Of a DNA stretch of 25,809 nucleotides, positions 7,050 through 15,408 are shown piece by piece (within the stretch, counting starts at the first letter, position 1; every line of letters begins with the position of its first letter). The stretch lies in assembly GCA_965363675.1 (NCBI GenBank), contig CBDTTW010000020.1:1-25809 (forward strand), in the 5' to 3' direction. Under the pieces are notes generated by a model. It did no database searches. It saw only the letters and a list, made by a program, of their open reading frames with translations, and was not told the DNA's origin. The stretch comes from CBDTTW01 sp965363675 (lineage in GTDB: Bacteria > Bacteroidota > Rhodothermia > Rhodothermales > DASSAV01). A program made the position numbers and the translations under genes.

Positions 7050-8474
7050 TTACAGCATCAGCCCCGCCGCCACGTAGCCCGCCAGCGAGACGCCGGCGAC
7101 CGCGAGCGCATAAGGCAACTGCGTGTTCGTATGATCGACCAAGTCGCAGGCGGCCGACATCGCCGAGATGATCGTCGTGTCGGAGAGCGGCGAGGCGTGG
7201 GCGCCGAAGACCCCCGCCGAGAGCACCGCCCCGAGCATGAGCGCCGGCGGCAGCCCGAGCGCCGAGGCTAAGGGTAGGGCAATCGGGATCAGGATGGCGA
7301 AAGCCGTCCACGACGAGCCGAGCGTAAACGAAAGCGCGGCTCCTACGACGAACAGCGAGCCCGGAATCCACCAGAGCGGCGCCCCGGGGCCGAACAGCCC
7401 GGCGATGTAGCCGCCGATGTCGAGCGCGCGCGAGACCTGCCCGAGCGCAAACGCCAGCACGATCAGCACGGTCACCCCGACGAGGCCCGCACAGCCCTTC
7501 AGGATCAGGTCGGTGCTTTCCGAGAGCGTAAGCAGCGGGCGGCCGCCGCGCGGCAGCCGGTAGAGCAGCACCGCCGCCGCGATGGCGGCGCACACGGCCC
7601 ACAGCACGGCCGTCGAGCCGCTGCCCTGCATCAGGTCGCCCTCGCCGGTGATCCACAGCCCGGCGAAGATGCCCGCGACCATCACCGCGAGCGGCGCCAC
7701 GAGGTCGCGCGCCCGCGCTTCGCCGGGGCGGACGGGCGGCAAATCCACGACGCCCTCGGCCACGAGCGGCCGCGCCCCCAGCGCCACGAGCGCCCCCGTC
7801 GCCTCGGCGCGCTCCTCGGCCCGGCGCATCGGCCCGAAGCGCCGCCCCGTGAGGGCCAGCCCGAGGGCCGCCAGAATCGTCAGCCAACTGTAGAAGTTGT
7901 ACAGCAGCGCCTCGGCCAAGAGCGGCACGGCGCCGCCCGCCGCCACGCCGCCGGCGGCCAGCAGCCCCAACACGTACGCGCCCCAGCCGTTGAGCGGAAT
8001 CGCCATGCACACCGGCGCGCTCGTGGCGTCGCAGTAGTAGGCCAGCTTCTCGCGGGGCAGGCGCAACTGGTCGAAGAGCGGCCGCGAGACGGCGCCCACG
8101 ATCAGGCAGGTGATGCTCGACTCGACGAAGACCAGCATCCCCAGCGTCCACGCCAGCAGCTCGGCGCGCCGCCGCGTGGCCCCCCAGCCGCGCCGCTGCG
8201 CCGCCGCGATGAAGCCCGCCACCCCGCCCGACGCCTGCACGAGCGCAATCAGCCCGCCGACGAGCAGGCAGAAAAACACGACGCGCGTATTGCCGGCATC
8301 CTCGAACACGGCCACGAGCTGGTCGAGCATGCCGCGCAGCCCCGCCAGGGGGTCGCCGCCCGCCAGCAAGGTCGCGCCGAGCAGCAGCCCGGCGAACAGC
8401 GACAGGTACACCTGGCGCGTCCAGAGGGCCAGGCCAATCGCCACGAGCGGCGGCAGCAGCACGTACCAACCCAT
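7050..8474 (-). CDS. nhaC: Na+/H+ antiporter, NhaC family
   Basis: This 474-residue integral membrane protein has about a dozen hydrophobic segments. It matches the NhaC-type antiporter family, which exchanges cytosolic sodium for protons (some members exchange malate/lactate). Distinctive blocks are LVFVESSITCLIVG (114-127), YYCDATSAPVCMAIPLNGWG (146-165) and, near the C-terminus (about 423-457), FGAHASPLSDTTIIS followed by CDLVDHTNTQLPYAL. These hold the conserved polar and acidic residues thought to line the ion path. A charged, non-membrane loop lies at about 211-258. It starts 30 nt after the thioredoxin-fold gene and precedes acyP by 15 nt. Which ion is exchanged cannot be read from sequence. 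Confidence 0.9.
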   Translation of the reverse strand: MGWYVLLPPLVAIGLALWTRQVYLSLFAGLLLGATLLAGGDPLAGLRGMLDQLVAVFEDAGNTRVVFFCLLVGGLIALVQASGGVAGFIAAAQRRGWGATRRRAELLAWTLGMLVFVESSITCLIVGAVSRPLFDQLRLPREKLAYYCDATSAPVCMAIPLNGWGAYVLGLLAAGGVAAGGAVPLLAEALLYNFYSWLTILAALGLALTGRRFGPMRRAEERAEATGALVALGARPLVAEGVVDLPPVRPGEARARDLVAPLAVMVAGIFAGLWITGEGDLMQGSGSTAVLWAVCAAIAAAVLLYRLPRGGRPLLTLSESTDLILKGCAGLVGVTVLIVLAFALGQVSRALDIGGYIAGLFGPGAPLWWIPGSLFVVGAALSFTLGSSWTAFAILIPIALPLASALGLPPALMLGAVLSAGVFGAHASPLSDTTIISAMSAACDLVDHTNTQLPYALAVAGVSLAGYVAAGLML

Positions 8475-8504
8475 CGGCGGGCCTCCCCGGCTAACGCGGC
8501 AAGC

Positions 8505-9077
8505 CTACGGCTTCCACTTGATGTTGCACCCCATCGAAGGATGCTGCTCGCCCGTGACGGGGCCTCCGGCGAGCGTCTCGTCCAGGGCGCGGCGCAGATC
8601 CGCCGCGTCCGGCTCGCCCAGGTCCGGCCGCGTCGCGTCGATGCGCCCCCGGTAGGCCAGCAGGCGGTCGGGGCCGTAGACGAACACATCGGGGGTGCAG
8701 GCGGCTCCGTAGGCGCGGGCGACCTCCTGCGTCTCGTCGAAGAGGTAGGGGAAGGGGAAATCCGCCTCGCGGGCATGATCCGCCATGGCCTCGGGGCTGT
8801 CGCCGGGGTGCGTCGCCGGGTCGTTGGCGCTGATGGCGATGAACGCGACGCCCTTGGGGCCGTACTCCCACGCCGTGCGCAGCAGCGCCGGCTCGACGTG
8901 GCGCGCGTAGGGGCAGTGGTTGCAGGTGAACACGACCACGACCACCGGCACGCCGTCGAAGTCGGCCAGGGCGACGTGGTCCCGGCCGTCCTCGGCGCAG
9001 GGGTTGTAGACGGCGAAAAGGGAGAACGGCGGCGCGGGCGTGCCCAGCGCGACCATGTTGCTATTGGTGCGGGCCAT
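8505..9077 (-). CDS. thioredoxin-fold (AhpC/TSA-like) protein
   Basis: This 190-residue cytosolic protein has a peroxiredoxin/thioredoxin fold: GTPAPPFSL (12-20) near the start, then VVVVVFTCNHCPYARHVEP (45-63) with a CxxC pair at C52 and C55. A central FPYLFDETQEVARAYGAACTPDVFVY stretch follows, split here around residues 109-134. The C-terminus is the characteristic GEQHPSMGCNIKWKP (176-190). This form is a widespread family of thioredoxin-like proteins of unsettled function; the CNHC motif suits disulfide exchange better than a one-cysteine peroxidase. It has no signal peptide. A gap of 83 nt separates it from the GH3 gene upstream and contains a weak promoter-like pair, so it may start its own transcript with nhaC and acyP. 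Confidence 0.85.
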   Translation of the reverse strand: MARTNSNMVALGTPAPPFSLFAVYNPCAEDGRDHVALADFDGVPVVVVVFTCNHCPYARHVEPALLRTAWEYGPKGVAFIAISANDPATHPGDSPEAMADHAREADFPFPYLFDETQEVARAYGAACTPDVFVYGPDRLLAYRGRIDATRPDLGEPDAADLRRALDETLAGGPVTGEQHPSMGCNIKWKP

Positions 9078-9120
9078 AGAAAGCGTGCGTCAGAAAGGGG
9101 GCAGGTGTGAACTGCGGATG

Positions 9121-9150
9121 AAGATAGCGACGGGCGGCGCCCGGCCCAAA
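9121..9150 (-). promoter_or_regulatory. candidate promoter before the thioredoxin-fold gene
   Basis: On the minus strand TTTG (9147-9150) is followed after 20 nt by TATCTT (9121-9126), the spacing used by the Bacteroidota housekeeping sigma factor. The -7 element is a poor match. It would give a 5' leader of about 35-40 nt. Confidence 0.25.
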
Positions 9151-9160
9151 CGGCGCGGCG

Positions 9161-10669
9161 TCACGCCCCCCGGGCGAGCGCCTCGACGAGGGCGTGCTGG
9201 CTTGCGGCTACGTCGCTGTAGGCGCAGAGCTTGGCGGCGGCAGGCGCTTCGTCCAGCACGAGCGGCGCCCCGAGCGCAGCCAGCACGAGCCGCCGGGGCG
9301 CCGCCGCCAGCCGGGCCAGCAGCCGCGCCTGCGCCTCCGGCAGCCCGAAGGCGCGCCACGCCGCCGGCTTGACGATGGCGGCGAACACCGTGCAGTCGGC
9401 CCGAGCGGCGCGCGCTTCGATGCGCGCGGTTTCTTCGGGCGCCGGGTCGGGCCCCACCTCGAAGAAGGCGGCCCGGGGGAACGCCTGCGCCACGGCCTCG
9501 CGCAGCGGCGGCGTCGGGGGGTCGAGGTGGGTGCGGAAAGGATAGGCCAGCACGAACACCAGGTCCTGATCGGGGCGCAGCGGCAACGCGCCGGGGGCGG
9601 CCTCCAGCACGGAAACGGCGCGCCGCGCGATGCGCTGCGCGAGGGCCGTCCCATCGGCCGGGCACGCCGCGCCCTCGGGGGCGCGCCGCAGCCGCGCGAT
9701 GCGCCCGAGGGCGGCTTCGAGACGTGCGCGCGGCAGGGCCCCCTGCTCGACGGCCCGCACGATGCCCTCGGCCATGGCGGCCGGCTCCGCCGGGTCGAGG
9801 AGCACGTCGGCGCCGGCGGCGAGCAGGGCCGCCGCGAAGGCCCCCGGCTCGGGGTAGGCGTCGCGGATGGCGCCCATGAGCAAGCTGTCCGTCACGACGG
9901 CCCCGCCGAAGCCCATCTCCCGGCGCAACAGCCCCTCCAGGATCGGCGCCGAGAGCGTCGCCGGGGCGCCCGAGGGGTCGAGCGCCGGAAAGGCGACGTG
10001 CGCCGTCATGACGGCATCGACGCCGGCGGCGACGGCCTCGCGGAACGGCCGCAGGTCGTGCGCCTCCAGCTCGGCCCGCGCGGCGGCGGCCACGGGCAGG
10101 CGCTCGTGCGAATCCTCGGCCGTAGAGCCGTGGCCGGGGAAGTGCTTGGCCGTAGCGGCCAGCCCGCCCCGGTGCAGCCCGCGCACGCAGGCGCGCACCA
10201 GACGCGCCGCCTCGGCGGCGTCGGCGCTGAAGGCCCGCGTGGCGATGATGGGGTTGCTGCGATTGCGGTTCACGTCGGCGACGGGCGCAAACGCCGCGTC
10301 GATGCCCGCCGCCCGCGCCTCGCGCGCCGTCACGCATGCCGCTTCTTCGGCAAGCGCTTCCGCCTCGGCGCCGGCGGCGGCAAACGCCGCGGCGTGCGGA
10401 AACACCGTCGCGCCCGCCGCCTGCTGCCCCGCCCCCCGCTCGATGTCGGCCGAGACTACGAGCCGCCGGCCTGCGTGCGCGTGCAGGCGCTCCAGCGCGG
10501 CGGGCGTCTCGTCCAGGGAGCCGTTGAACAGGATCAGCCCTCCGACCGGGCAGGCGTCCAGCAGCCGCCGGAAGCGGTCGGCGTCGTCGGCGGCGCGCAT
10601 GGGCGGGTTCATGTTCGAGCCGAGGCGCGGAAACAGCACGCCGCACGCCATTGCGTACAAGTCGGGCAT
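9161..10669 (-). CDS. glycoside hydrolase family 3, NagZ-like beta-N-acetylglucosaminidase
   Basis: This 502-residue GH3 enzyme probably removes GlcNAc from muropeptide-derived GlcNAc-anhydroMurNAc or GlcNAc-MurNAc during wall recycling. The TIM-barrel domain (about 1-295) has SADIERGAG (73-81) and the NagZ signature KHFPGHGSTAEDSH (175-188). The Asp-His dyad (D186, H188) in that signature serves as general acid/base. The nucleophile is D261 in VVTDSLLMGAI. A second domain (about 320-502) resembles the C-terminal GH3 domain, as in the Bacillus two-domain NagZ; proteobacterial NagZ stops near 340. No signal peptide is evident, so it should be cytosolic. The ATG start at 10669 follows the nadD stop by 6 nt, and the bamD-nadD-GH3 spacing suggests one transcript. 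The assignment to NagZ rather than another GH3 activity rests on the DSH dyad. Confidence 0.85.
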   Translation of the reverse strand: MPDLYAMACGVLFPRLGSNMNPPMRAADDADRFRRLLDACPVGGLILFNGSLDETPAALERLHAHAGRRLVVSADIERGAGQQAAGATVFPHAAAFAAAGAEAEALAEEAACVTAREARAAGIDAAFAPVADVNRNRSNPIIATRAFSADAAEAARLVRACVRGLHRGGLAATAKHFPGHGSTAEDSHERLPVAAAARAELEAHDLRPFREAVAAGVDAVMTAHVAFPALDPSGAPATLSAPILEGLLRREMGFGGAVVTDSLLMGAIRDAYPEPGAFAAALLAAGADVLLDPAEPAAMAEGIVRAVEQGALPRARLEAALGRIARLRRAPEGAACPADGTALAQRIARRAVSVLEAAPGALPLRPDQDLVFVLAYPFRTHLDPPTPPLREAVAQAFPRAAFFEVGPDPAPEETARIEARAARADCTVFAAIVKPAAWRAFGLPEAQARLLARLAAAPRRLVLAALGAPLVLDEAPAAAKLCAYSDVAASQHALVEALARGA

Positions 10670-10675
10670 GGCTTT

Positions 10676-11260
10676 TCAGAGGGTGTAAAGGGCGTGCCGG
10701 TGAAGATACGCTTCTACGGCCGCCGGCACCTGGTATCGCACCGACGCCCCCCGCCGGAGGCGCGCCCGGAGGTCCGCCGACGCCAGCTCGATGCGCGGCG
10801 CGTCGGCCCATTGCACGTCCGCCCCGGGCGGCGGGGGCGGCGGGGGCTCAGGCGCGGCGCCGTAGCGCGGGTACACCAGCACGCGCGCCAGGCCAAGAAT
10901 GGCCTCCGGCTCGCGCCACGTCGAGAGCTGGCGGTAGCTGTCCTCCCCGATGAGGAGCGCGTAGCGGTGCTCGGGGTGCTGCGCCCGCAGGCGCCGGAGC
11001 GTCTCGACGGTGTACGACACCTCGCCGGGGCGCCGCTCGGCGTCGGAAGTCTCGAAGCGGGGGTTGCCCGCCACGGCCAGCTCGACCATGCGCAGGCGGT
11101 GCTCGAACGGCGCAAGGGCCGAGGGGGCTTTGTGCGCCGGGCGGTAGACGGGCATCCAGAGCACCCGTTCGAGCCCGAAGGCTTCCCCTATCGCCTCCGC
11201 GACGATGAGGTGCCCGAGATGCGGCGGATTGAACGACCCTCCAAAAATGCCGATGTGCAT
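10676..11260 (-). CDS. nadD: nicotinate-nucleotide adenylyltransferase
   Basis: NadD joins nicotinate mononucleotide and ATP to give deamido-NAD in NAD synthesis. From ATG at 11260 the protein has 194 residues and begins MHIGIFGGSFNPPHLGH, where GGSFNPPHLGH (7-17) is the nucleotidyltransferase (T/H)xGH-type signature. GEDSYRQLSTWRE (105-117) is the usual substrate-site segment, and ELASADLRARL (158-168) corresponds to the family's ISSTxIR block. The open frame extends 27 codons further upstream, but that part is not NadD-like and would overlap bamD. An insert with seven consecutive prolines (139-145, codons CCC/CCG) lies between the two halves. It follows bamD by 16 nt and precedes the GH3 gene by 6 nt. 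Confidence 0.95.
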   Translation of the reverse strand: MHIGIFGGSFNPPHLGHLIVAEAIGEAFGLERVLWMPVYRPAHKAPSALAPFEHRLRMVELAVAGNPRFETSDAERRPGEVSYTVETLRRLRAQHPEHRYALLIGEDSYRQLSTWREPEAILGLARVLVYPRYGAAPEPPPPPPPGADVQWADAPRIELASADLRARLRRGASVRYQVPAAVEAYLHRHALYTL

Positions 11261-11276
11261 GCCGGAGGTCGCCGCG

Positions 11277-12110
11277 TCAGTTCTGGCCTGCGATCGGCGC
11301 CTCGGCGGCTCCCTTGAGCACTTCCAGCCGCGCCGCCGCACGGGCGCGGTGGCCTTCGGCCTCGGCCTTGAGCGGCGTGTCGGGGAAGATCTGCGTCAGG
11401 CGGCGGTGGTTCTCCAGGGCGTGCTCGTAGCGCTCGGCCTGCCGCGTCGGCACGCTCAGCTCGGCGAAGCTCACATAGGCGCGCATCGCGCCGACGAGCG
11501 CGTCGTCGGCCCACGTCGAGCCGGGGTACACGTCGAAAACGCCCTCGTACGTCAGCGCGGCGGCTTCGTACAGCTCCTGGCGCTCGTACATGGCGGCGGC
11601 GGCGAACATCTTGTGCGCCATCTTCTCGCGCAGCTCGGCCACGCGCGCCTCGGCCTCCTGGACGCGCGGGCTGTCGGGGAAGCGCTGCACGAAAAGCTGA
11701 AACTGCGTAATGGCGCGCTCGGTGTCGGTCTGGTCGAGTTCGTACGACGGCGAAAGCTCGTAGTACGCCATGGCCCGCTCGTACTCGGCGTCGGGGCGGC
11801 GAGGATCGGTGCGGTAGATCTCGCTGAAGCGGCTGAACTCGCTGGCGGCCAGGATATACTCCTTATTGAGGTAGTACGCCCGCGCGAGGAAGATCTGCGC
11901 GTCGGCGGCCCACTCGTGGGTGCGGCCGTAGTCGAACACCGCCTGGAAGTAGGGAATCGCGCGTTGCGGCTTGCCCTTGTCGTAGAACGTCTTGCCCTTG
12001 TCGAAAGCCTCCTTGGCGGAGTCGTAGCGGAGTTTGCCGGAGCCGCCGCACCCGGCGACGAGCAGCACGGCGGCGAGCAGGACGGAGAAAGGAAGAAACC
12101 GCAAACGCAT
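11277..12110 (-). CDS. bamD: outer membrane assembly lipoprotein BamD
   Basis: BamD is a TPR lipoprotein of the BAM complex, which folds beta-barrel proteins into the outer membrane. From ATG at 12110 the protein has 277 residues. It has a signal peptide ending in the lipobox LVAGC, with the lipidated cysteine at C21, then TPR-like repeats. Typical segments are GKPQRAIPYFQAVFDYG, YILAASEFSRFSEIY, and ERAITQFQLFVQRFPDSPRV. The length fits BamD (about 240-290). The open frame runs upstream to 12248, but that part lacks a signal peptide, so the start at 12110 is preferred. The 168-nt gap to the LpoA-like gene contains a 7-bp hairpin (GTGCGCG 12175-12181 with CGCGCAC 12199-12205) but no clear promoter. 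nadD follows after 16 nt. Confidence 0.92.
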   Translation of the reverse strand: MRLRFLPFSVLLAAVLLVAGCGGSGKLRYDSAKEAFDKGKTFYDKGKPQRAIPYFQAVFDYGRTHEWAADAQIFLARAYYLNKEYILAASEFSRFSEIYRTDPRRPDAEYERAMAYYELSPSYELDQTDTERAITQFQLFVQRFPDSPRVQEAEARVAELREKMAHKMFAAAAMYERQELYEAAALTYEGVFDVYPGSTWADDALVGAMRAYVSFAELSVPTRQAERYEHALENHRRLTQIFPDTPLKAEAEGHRARAAARLEVLKGAAEAPIAGQN

Positions 12111-12278
12111 TCGGATTACCGTGGGAGATCGGGCGGAGGCTGTCTGGTGAAAACGGGAGGCCGCGCCGGATATTGTGCGCGGCGCCGGCGGCCGCTTTCG
12201 CGCACCGGCCCGGCATAACAAGAGAAAACACGGGTCCGCGCCGAGCATACCCGCGCCGGCGGCGGCAGTTCCGGACGC

Positions 12279-13703
12279 TTACTCCAGCACGACGGCCTCG
12301 CCTCTGCGGAAAGCCATGTAATATACGGCGTGGTTGATGTTTCCCTCGGCGAAGTGCATCCGCAGGCCGATGCCCTGGTAGGGCTCGGCGCGGCGCAGCA
12401 GCTCCTGGAGCGGCAGGCGCGCGTCGCGGGCGGCGTAGCCGAGCACGTAGCCCGTGGCGTCGTAGCCGGCCACGGCCAGGCGCAGCTCGTCGCCCTCGGG
12501 GGCGCGGCCCGCCAGTTCTTCGTAGCGCCGGAGGAAGGCCCGGTAGCGCGGCGCGTCGGCCCCCGGCGCAAAGTCGTCGGTGTAGGTAAGGCCCAGGGCC
12601 GAGGCGGCCTCCGGGTCCTCGAAGTCGTGCCAGAGCTGGTTGCCGAGCAGCCGCACGTCGGCGCCGCGACTGCGCAGCACGCGCACGACCCCCCCGGCCA
12701 GGCGCTGCGCGTTCTCCCCGGCGAGCGGCGTGTAGAGCGCGTCGAGGTCGGCGGCGCGCTCCTCGCTCAGGGCGGCGGCCGGGTTGCCCAGGGCCGACCC
12801 GGCTACGCGTTCGGTAAAGACGACCTCGCCCCCGGCGTCGCGCACGCCCTCGGCAAAGCCTTCGGCGAAGCCCTCGCTGCCGCTGTTGCCGCGCTCAGCC
12901 AGGATGCCGAAGCGCTTTAGCTGAAGCGCCTCGCGGGCGTAGCGGCCCATGAGGCGGCCGTGGGCCTGCGGCGAAGGGTTGGCCTGGAACACCAGCTTGC
13001 GCCCGGCCGAAACCGCCTCGTCGGTCGCCAGCGGGGCCACCAGCACGATGCCCGCCCGCTCGGCGGCGGCTCCGGCAAGGCGCGCCTCCTCGCTGAAAAG
13101 CGGCCCCAGGATGACGGCCGGCCGCTCCGCCGCCAGCTCGCGGACGGCGGCCTCGGCGTTCTTGCCGTCGCGCCCCGAGTCCCGGAAGACCATGCGCACC
13201 GCAGCCCGCCCGCCGTCCTCGGCGTTGAAGTCCTCGACGGCCAGCCGGATGCCGTTGAAAAGCGCTTGGGCGAGCAGCCCGGTGTGCAGCGGGAGCACGA
13301 CGCCCACGTTGACGAGGCGGCGCGGCGCGGCCGCCTCGCCCCCGCCGATGCGCGCCAGCAGCGCCGACGCCTCGGGGGCGTAGCGGCTCTCGGGGTAGCG
13401 CTCCACGAGCGCCCGCAGCACCCCGGCGGCCTGCCGGGCCTCGCCGCTGCGGTAAAGCGCCTTGCCCGCCATCAGGTAAGCGGCCGTCGTGCGGCGGTGC
13501 AGCGGGTGCTGCTCGTAGACGAGCCGCAGCCGCCGGTAGGCCATGCCGTAGTCGCCCTCGTCGAACGCCCGGATGCCCTGCTCGAAGACGGTCTCGGCCT
13601 CGGCGATCGTCGGGGCCGGCTCGGCGCGCACTTGCGCCGCGAGCGGCCGGGCCGCCGCGAGCATCAGCACGGGCAGGGCGAGGGTCAGAAGCAGGCGGCG
13701 CAT
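12279..13703 (-). CDS. TPR plus periplasmic-binding-protein-fold protein, LpoA-like
   Basis: This 474-residue exported protein has a Sec signal peptide (about 1-24, ending RPLAAQ) and no lipobox cysteine. Residues about 30-120 form TPR-like repeats (EAETVFEQGIRAFDEGDYGM, then RLRLVYEQHPLHRRT and VLRALVERYPESRYAPEA). From about 130 onward it is a type I periplasmic-binding fold (VNVGVVLPLHTGLLAQALFN). AVILGPLFSEEARLAGAAAE, FGILAERG and a late LAVAGYDATGYVLGYAA follow. This order of TPR then PBP-I is that of E. coli LpoA, the outer-membrane activator of PBP1A. Databases often call such proteins penicillin-binding protein activator or amino-acid ABC substrate-binding protein. No ABC permease is nearby, which argues against a transport role. 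It follows guaA by 32 nt. The start is ATG at 13703, chosen because the much longer open frame upstream is antisense-like and overlaps guaA. Confidence 0.8.
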   Translation of the reverse strand: MRRLLLTLALPVLMLAAARPLAAQVRAEPAPTIAEAETVFEQGIRAFDEGDYGMAYRRLRLVYEQHPLHRRTTAAYLMAGKALYRSGEARQAAGVLRALVERYPESRYAPEASALLARIGGGEAAAPRRLVNVGVVLPLHTGLLAQALFNGIRLAVEDFNAEDGGRAAVRMVFRDSGRDGKNAEAAVRELAAERPAVILGPLFSEEARLAGAAAERAGIVLVAPLATDEAVSAGRKLVFQANPSPQAHGRLMGRYAREALQLKRFGILAERGNSGSEGFAEGFAEGVRDAGGEVVFTERVAGSALGNPAAALSEERAADLDALYTPLAGENAQRLAGGVVRVLRSRGADVRLLGNQLWHDFEDPEAASALGLTYTDDFAPGADAPRYRAFLRRYEELAGRAPEGDELRLAVAGYDATGYVLGYAARDARLPLQELLRRAEPYQGIGLRMHFAEGNINHAVYYMAFRRGEAVVLE

Positions 13704-13735
13704 GGCGACACGGGAGCGGTGAAAAGGGTTGGACG

Positions 13736-15307
13736 CTACTCCCACTCGATGGTGGCAGGCGGCTTGCTGCTTATATCGTAAACGGTACGATTGATGCCCC
13801 GGATCTCGTTGACGATGCGGTTCGAGACGCGCGCCAGGAAGTCGTACGGCAGCGGCGCCCAGTCGGCCGTCATGCCGTCTACGCTCGTGACGGCGCGGAG
13901 GGCGCATACGTTCTCGTAGGTGCGTACGTCGCCCATTACGCCTACGGTCTGCACGGGCAGCAGCACGGCAAAGGCCTGCCAGACCTCGTCGTAGAGCCCC
14001 GAGGTCTTCAGCTCCTCGATGAAGATGGCGTCGGCGGCGCGCAGCAGCGCCAGCGCCTCGCGCGTGACCGGGCCGAGCACGCGGATGCCCAGCCCCGGCC
14101 CCGGGAACGGGTGCCGCCCGATGATGCCCTCCGGCACGCCCAGCAAACGGCCGATCTCGCGCACCTCGTCCTTGAACAACTCGCGGAACGGCTCCAGAAT
14201 CTCGAAGCGCAGCGACTCGGGCAGCCCGCCCACGTTGTGGTGCGTCTTGATGGTGGCCGAGGGGCCCTTGAACGAAACCGACTCGATCACGTCCGGGTAG
14301 AGGGTGCCTTGGGCCAGAAAGCGCGGGCGGGCGTGCATCTCCTCGATGAGCGCAGCCGTGGCCTGCTCGAACACCTCGACGAACGTGCCCCCGATGATCT
14401 TGCGCTTGCGCTCCGGATCGGCGACGCCCTCCAGCCGCTCCAGGAACAGATCCGACGCATCGACGGCCTTGAGGCGGATGTGGTAGTGCTCGCGGAAGGT
14501 CTCCTGCACCTGCTCCCACTCGCCTTCGCGCAAAAGGCCGTTGTTGACGAAGACGCACACGAGCTGCTCGCCGATGGCCTCGTGCAAGAGCACCGCCGCC
14601 ACCGACGAATCGACGCCGCCCGAGAGGCCGAGCAGCACCTGGTCCTGCCCGACGAGCGCCCGGATCTCGCGCGTTTTCTCCTCGATGAACGAGGCGGGCG
14701 TCCAGTCGCCGCGGCAGCCGCAGACGCCCAGGGCGAAGTTGCGCAAGAGCTGCCGGCCGTGCTCGGTATGGACTACCTCCGGGTGGAACTGCACGCCGAA
14801 GTGCGGCCGCCCGTGGGCGCGCACCGCCGCGATGGGCGCGTTGGACGTGTGGGCGATGACCTCGTAGCCCTCGGGCAGGCGCGTCAGGTGGTCGCCGTGG
14901 CTCATCCAGACGTTCGAGCCTTCGGGGATGCCCGCCATGAGCGCGTCGGTGGTGTCCACGAAGATGCCGGCGCGCCCGAACTCCCGCCGCGCGGCCCGCT
15001 CGACGCCGCCGCCGAGGGCATGCGCCATGGCCTGCAAGCCGTAGCAGATGCCCAGCACCGGCATGGCGGCGCCGTCGCCGGCGCGCCGCAGCTCCAGCAG
15101 GCCCTCCGGAAGCTGCGGGGCCCCGTCGTCGTAGACGGAGCACGGCCCGCCCGAGAGGATCAACCCGCGCGGCGCCAGGGCCTCGACTTCGGCGCGACTG
15201 ATCGTGCAGGGGTAAATCTCCGAGTACACGCCGATCTCGCGCACCCGCCGGGCGATGAGCTGGGTGTACTGCGAACCGAAGTCGATGATGAGGATGCGTT
15301 CGTGCAT
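13736..15307 (-). CDS. guaA: GMP synthase (glutamine-hydrolysing)
   Basis: GuaA converts XMP to GMP using ATP and glutamine, the last step of guanine nucleotide synthesis. The 523-residue protein has the class I glutamine amidotransferase domain at the N-terminus, starting ILIIDFGSQYTQLIARRVRE (5-24). Its triad is C88 in LGICYG, H175 and E177 in GVQFHPEV. The ATP-pyrophosphatase domain has the P-loop SGGVDSS (229-235). The dimerisation domain ends RTVYDISSKPPATIEWE at the C-terminus, as in all full-length GuaA. The start is ATG at 15307; the longer frame to 15496 runs into gcvH and is not supported. A strong terminator separates it from gcvH, so guaA should have its own promoter in the short 15308-15341 stretch or within the terminator. 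I could not pin that promoter down. Confidence 0.97.
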   Translation of the reverse strand: MHERILIIDFGSQYTQLIARRVREIGVYSEIYPCTISRAEVEALAPRGLILSGGPCSVYDDGAPQLPEGLLELRRAGDGAAMPVLGICYGLQAMAHALGGGVERAARREFGRAGIFVDTTDALMAGIPEGSNVWMSHGDHLTRLPEGYEVIAHTSNAPIAAVRAHGRPHFGVQFHPEVVHTEHGRQLLRNFALGVCGCRGDWTPASFIEEKTREIRALVGQDQVLLGLSGGVDSSVAAVLLHEAIGEQLVCVFVNNGLLREGEWEQVQETFREHYHIRLKAVDASDLFLERLEGVADPERKRKIIGGTFVEVFEQATAALIEEMHARPRFLAQGTLYPDVIESVSFKGPSATIKTHHNVGGLPESLRFEILEPFRELFKDEVREIGRLLGVPEGIIGRHPFPGPGLGIRVLGPVTREALALLRAADAIFIEELKTSGLYDEVWQAFAVLLPVQTVGVMGDVRTYENVCALRAVTSVDGMTADWAPLPYDFLARVSNRIVNEIRGINRTVYDISSKPPATIEWE

Positions 15308-15341
15308 GGCAAGGGTTTGGCGTACCGCCGGCGACCCGGCG

Positions 15342-15384
15342 AAAAAAGCAAAGGAGACGCACGGGCAACGGCCAGGCATCTCCT
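15342..15384 (-). terminator. rho-independent terminator after gcvH
   Basis: On the minus strand AGGAGATGC (15384-15376) pairs with GCGTCTCCT (15360-15352), nine pairs with one U-G wobble. A small GGC/GCC hairpin lies in the loop. A T-rich tail, TTGCTTTTTT, follows (15351-15342). It begins 25 nt after the gcvH stop codon and is the most canonical intrinsic terminator in the window. Confidence 0.8.
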
Positions 15385-15408
15385 CATGCAGGGGGCGGCG
15401 CGGCGCGC

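Noticed and set aside
6619..8469. 616-codon minus-strand frame overlapping nhaC and acyP in another frame
   Set aside because: The nhaC and acyP frames carry family motifs; this one is Arg/Gly/Ala-rich and not protein-like.
9194..11317. 707-codon frame antisense to the GH3 and nadD genes
   Set aside because: It is a Gly/Arg/His-rich shadow of two well-supported genes.
12175..12205. Possible terminator between the LpoA-like gene and bamD
   Set aside because: The paired arms are only 7 bp around a 17-nt loop and no T-run follows, so termination is not supported.
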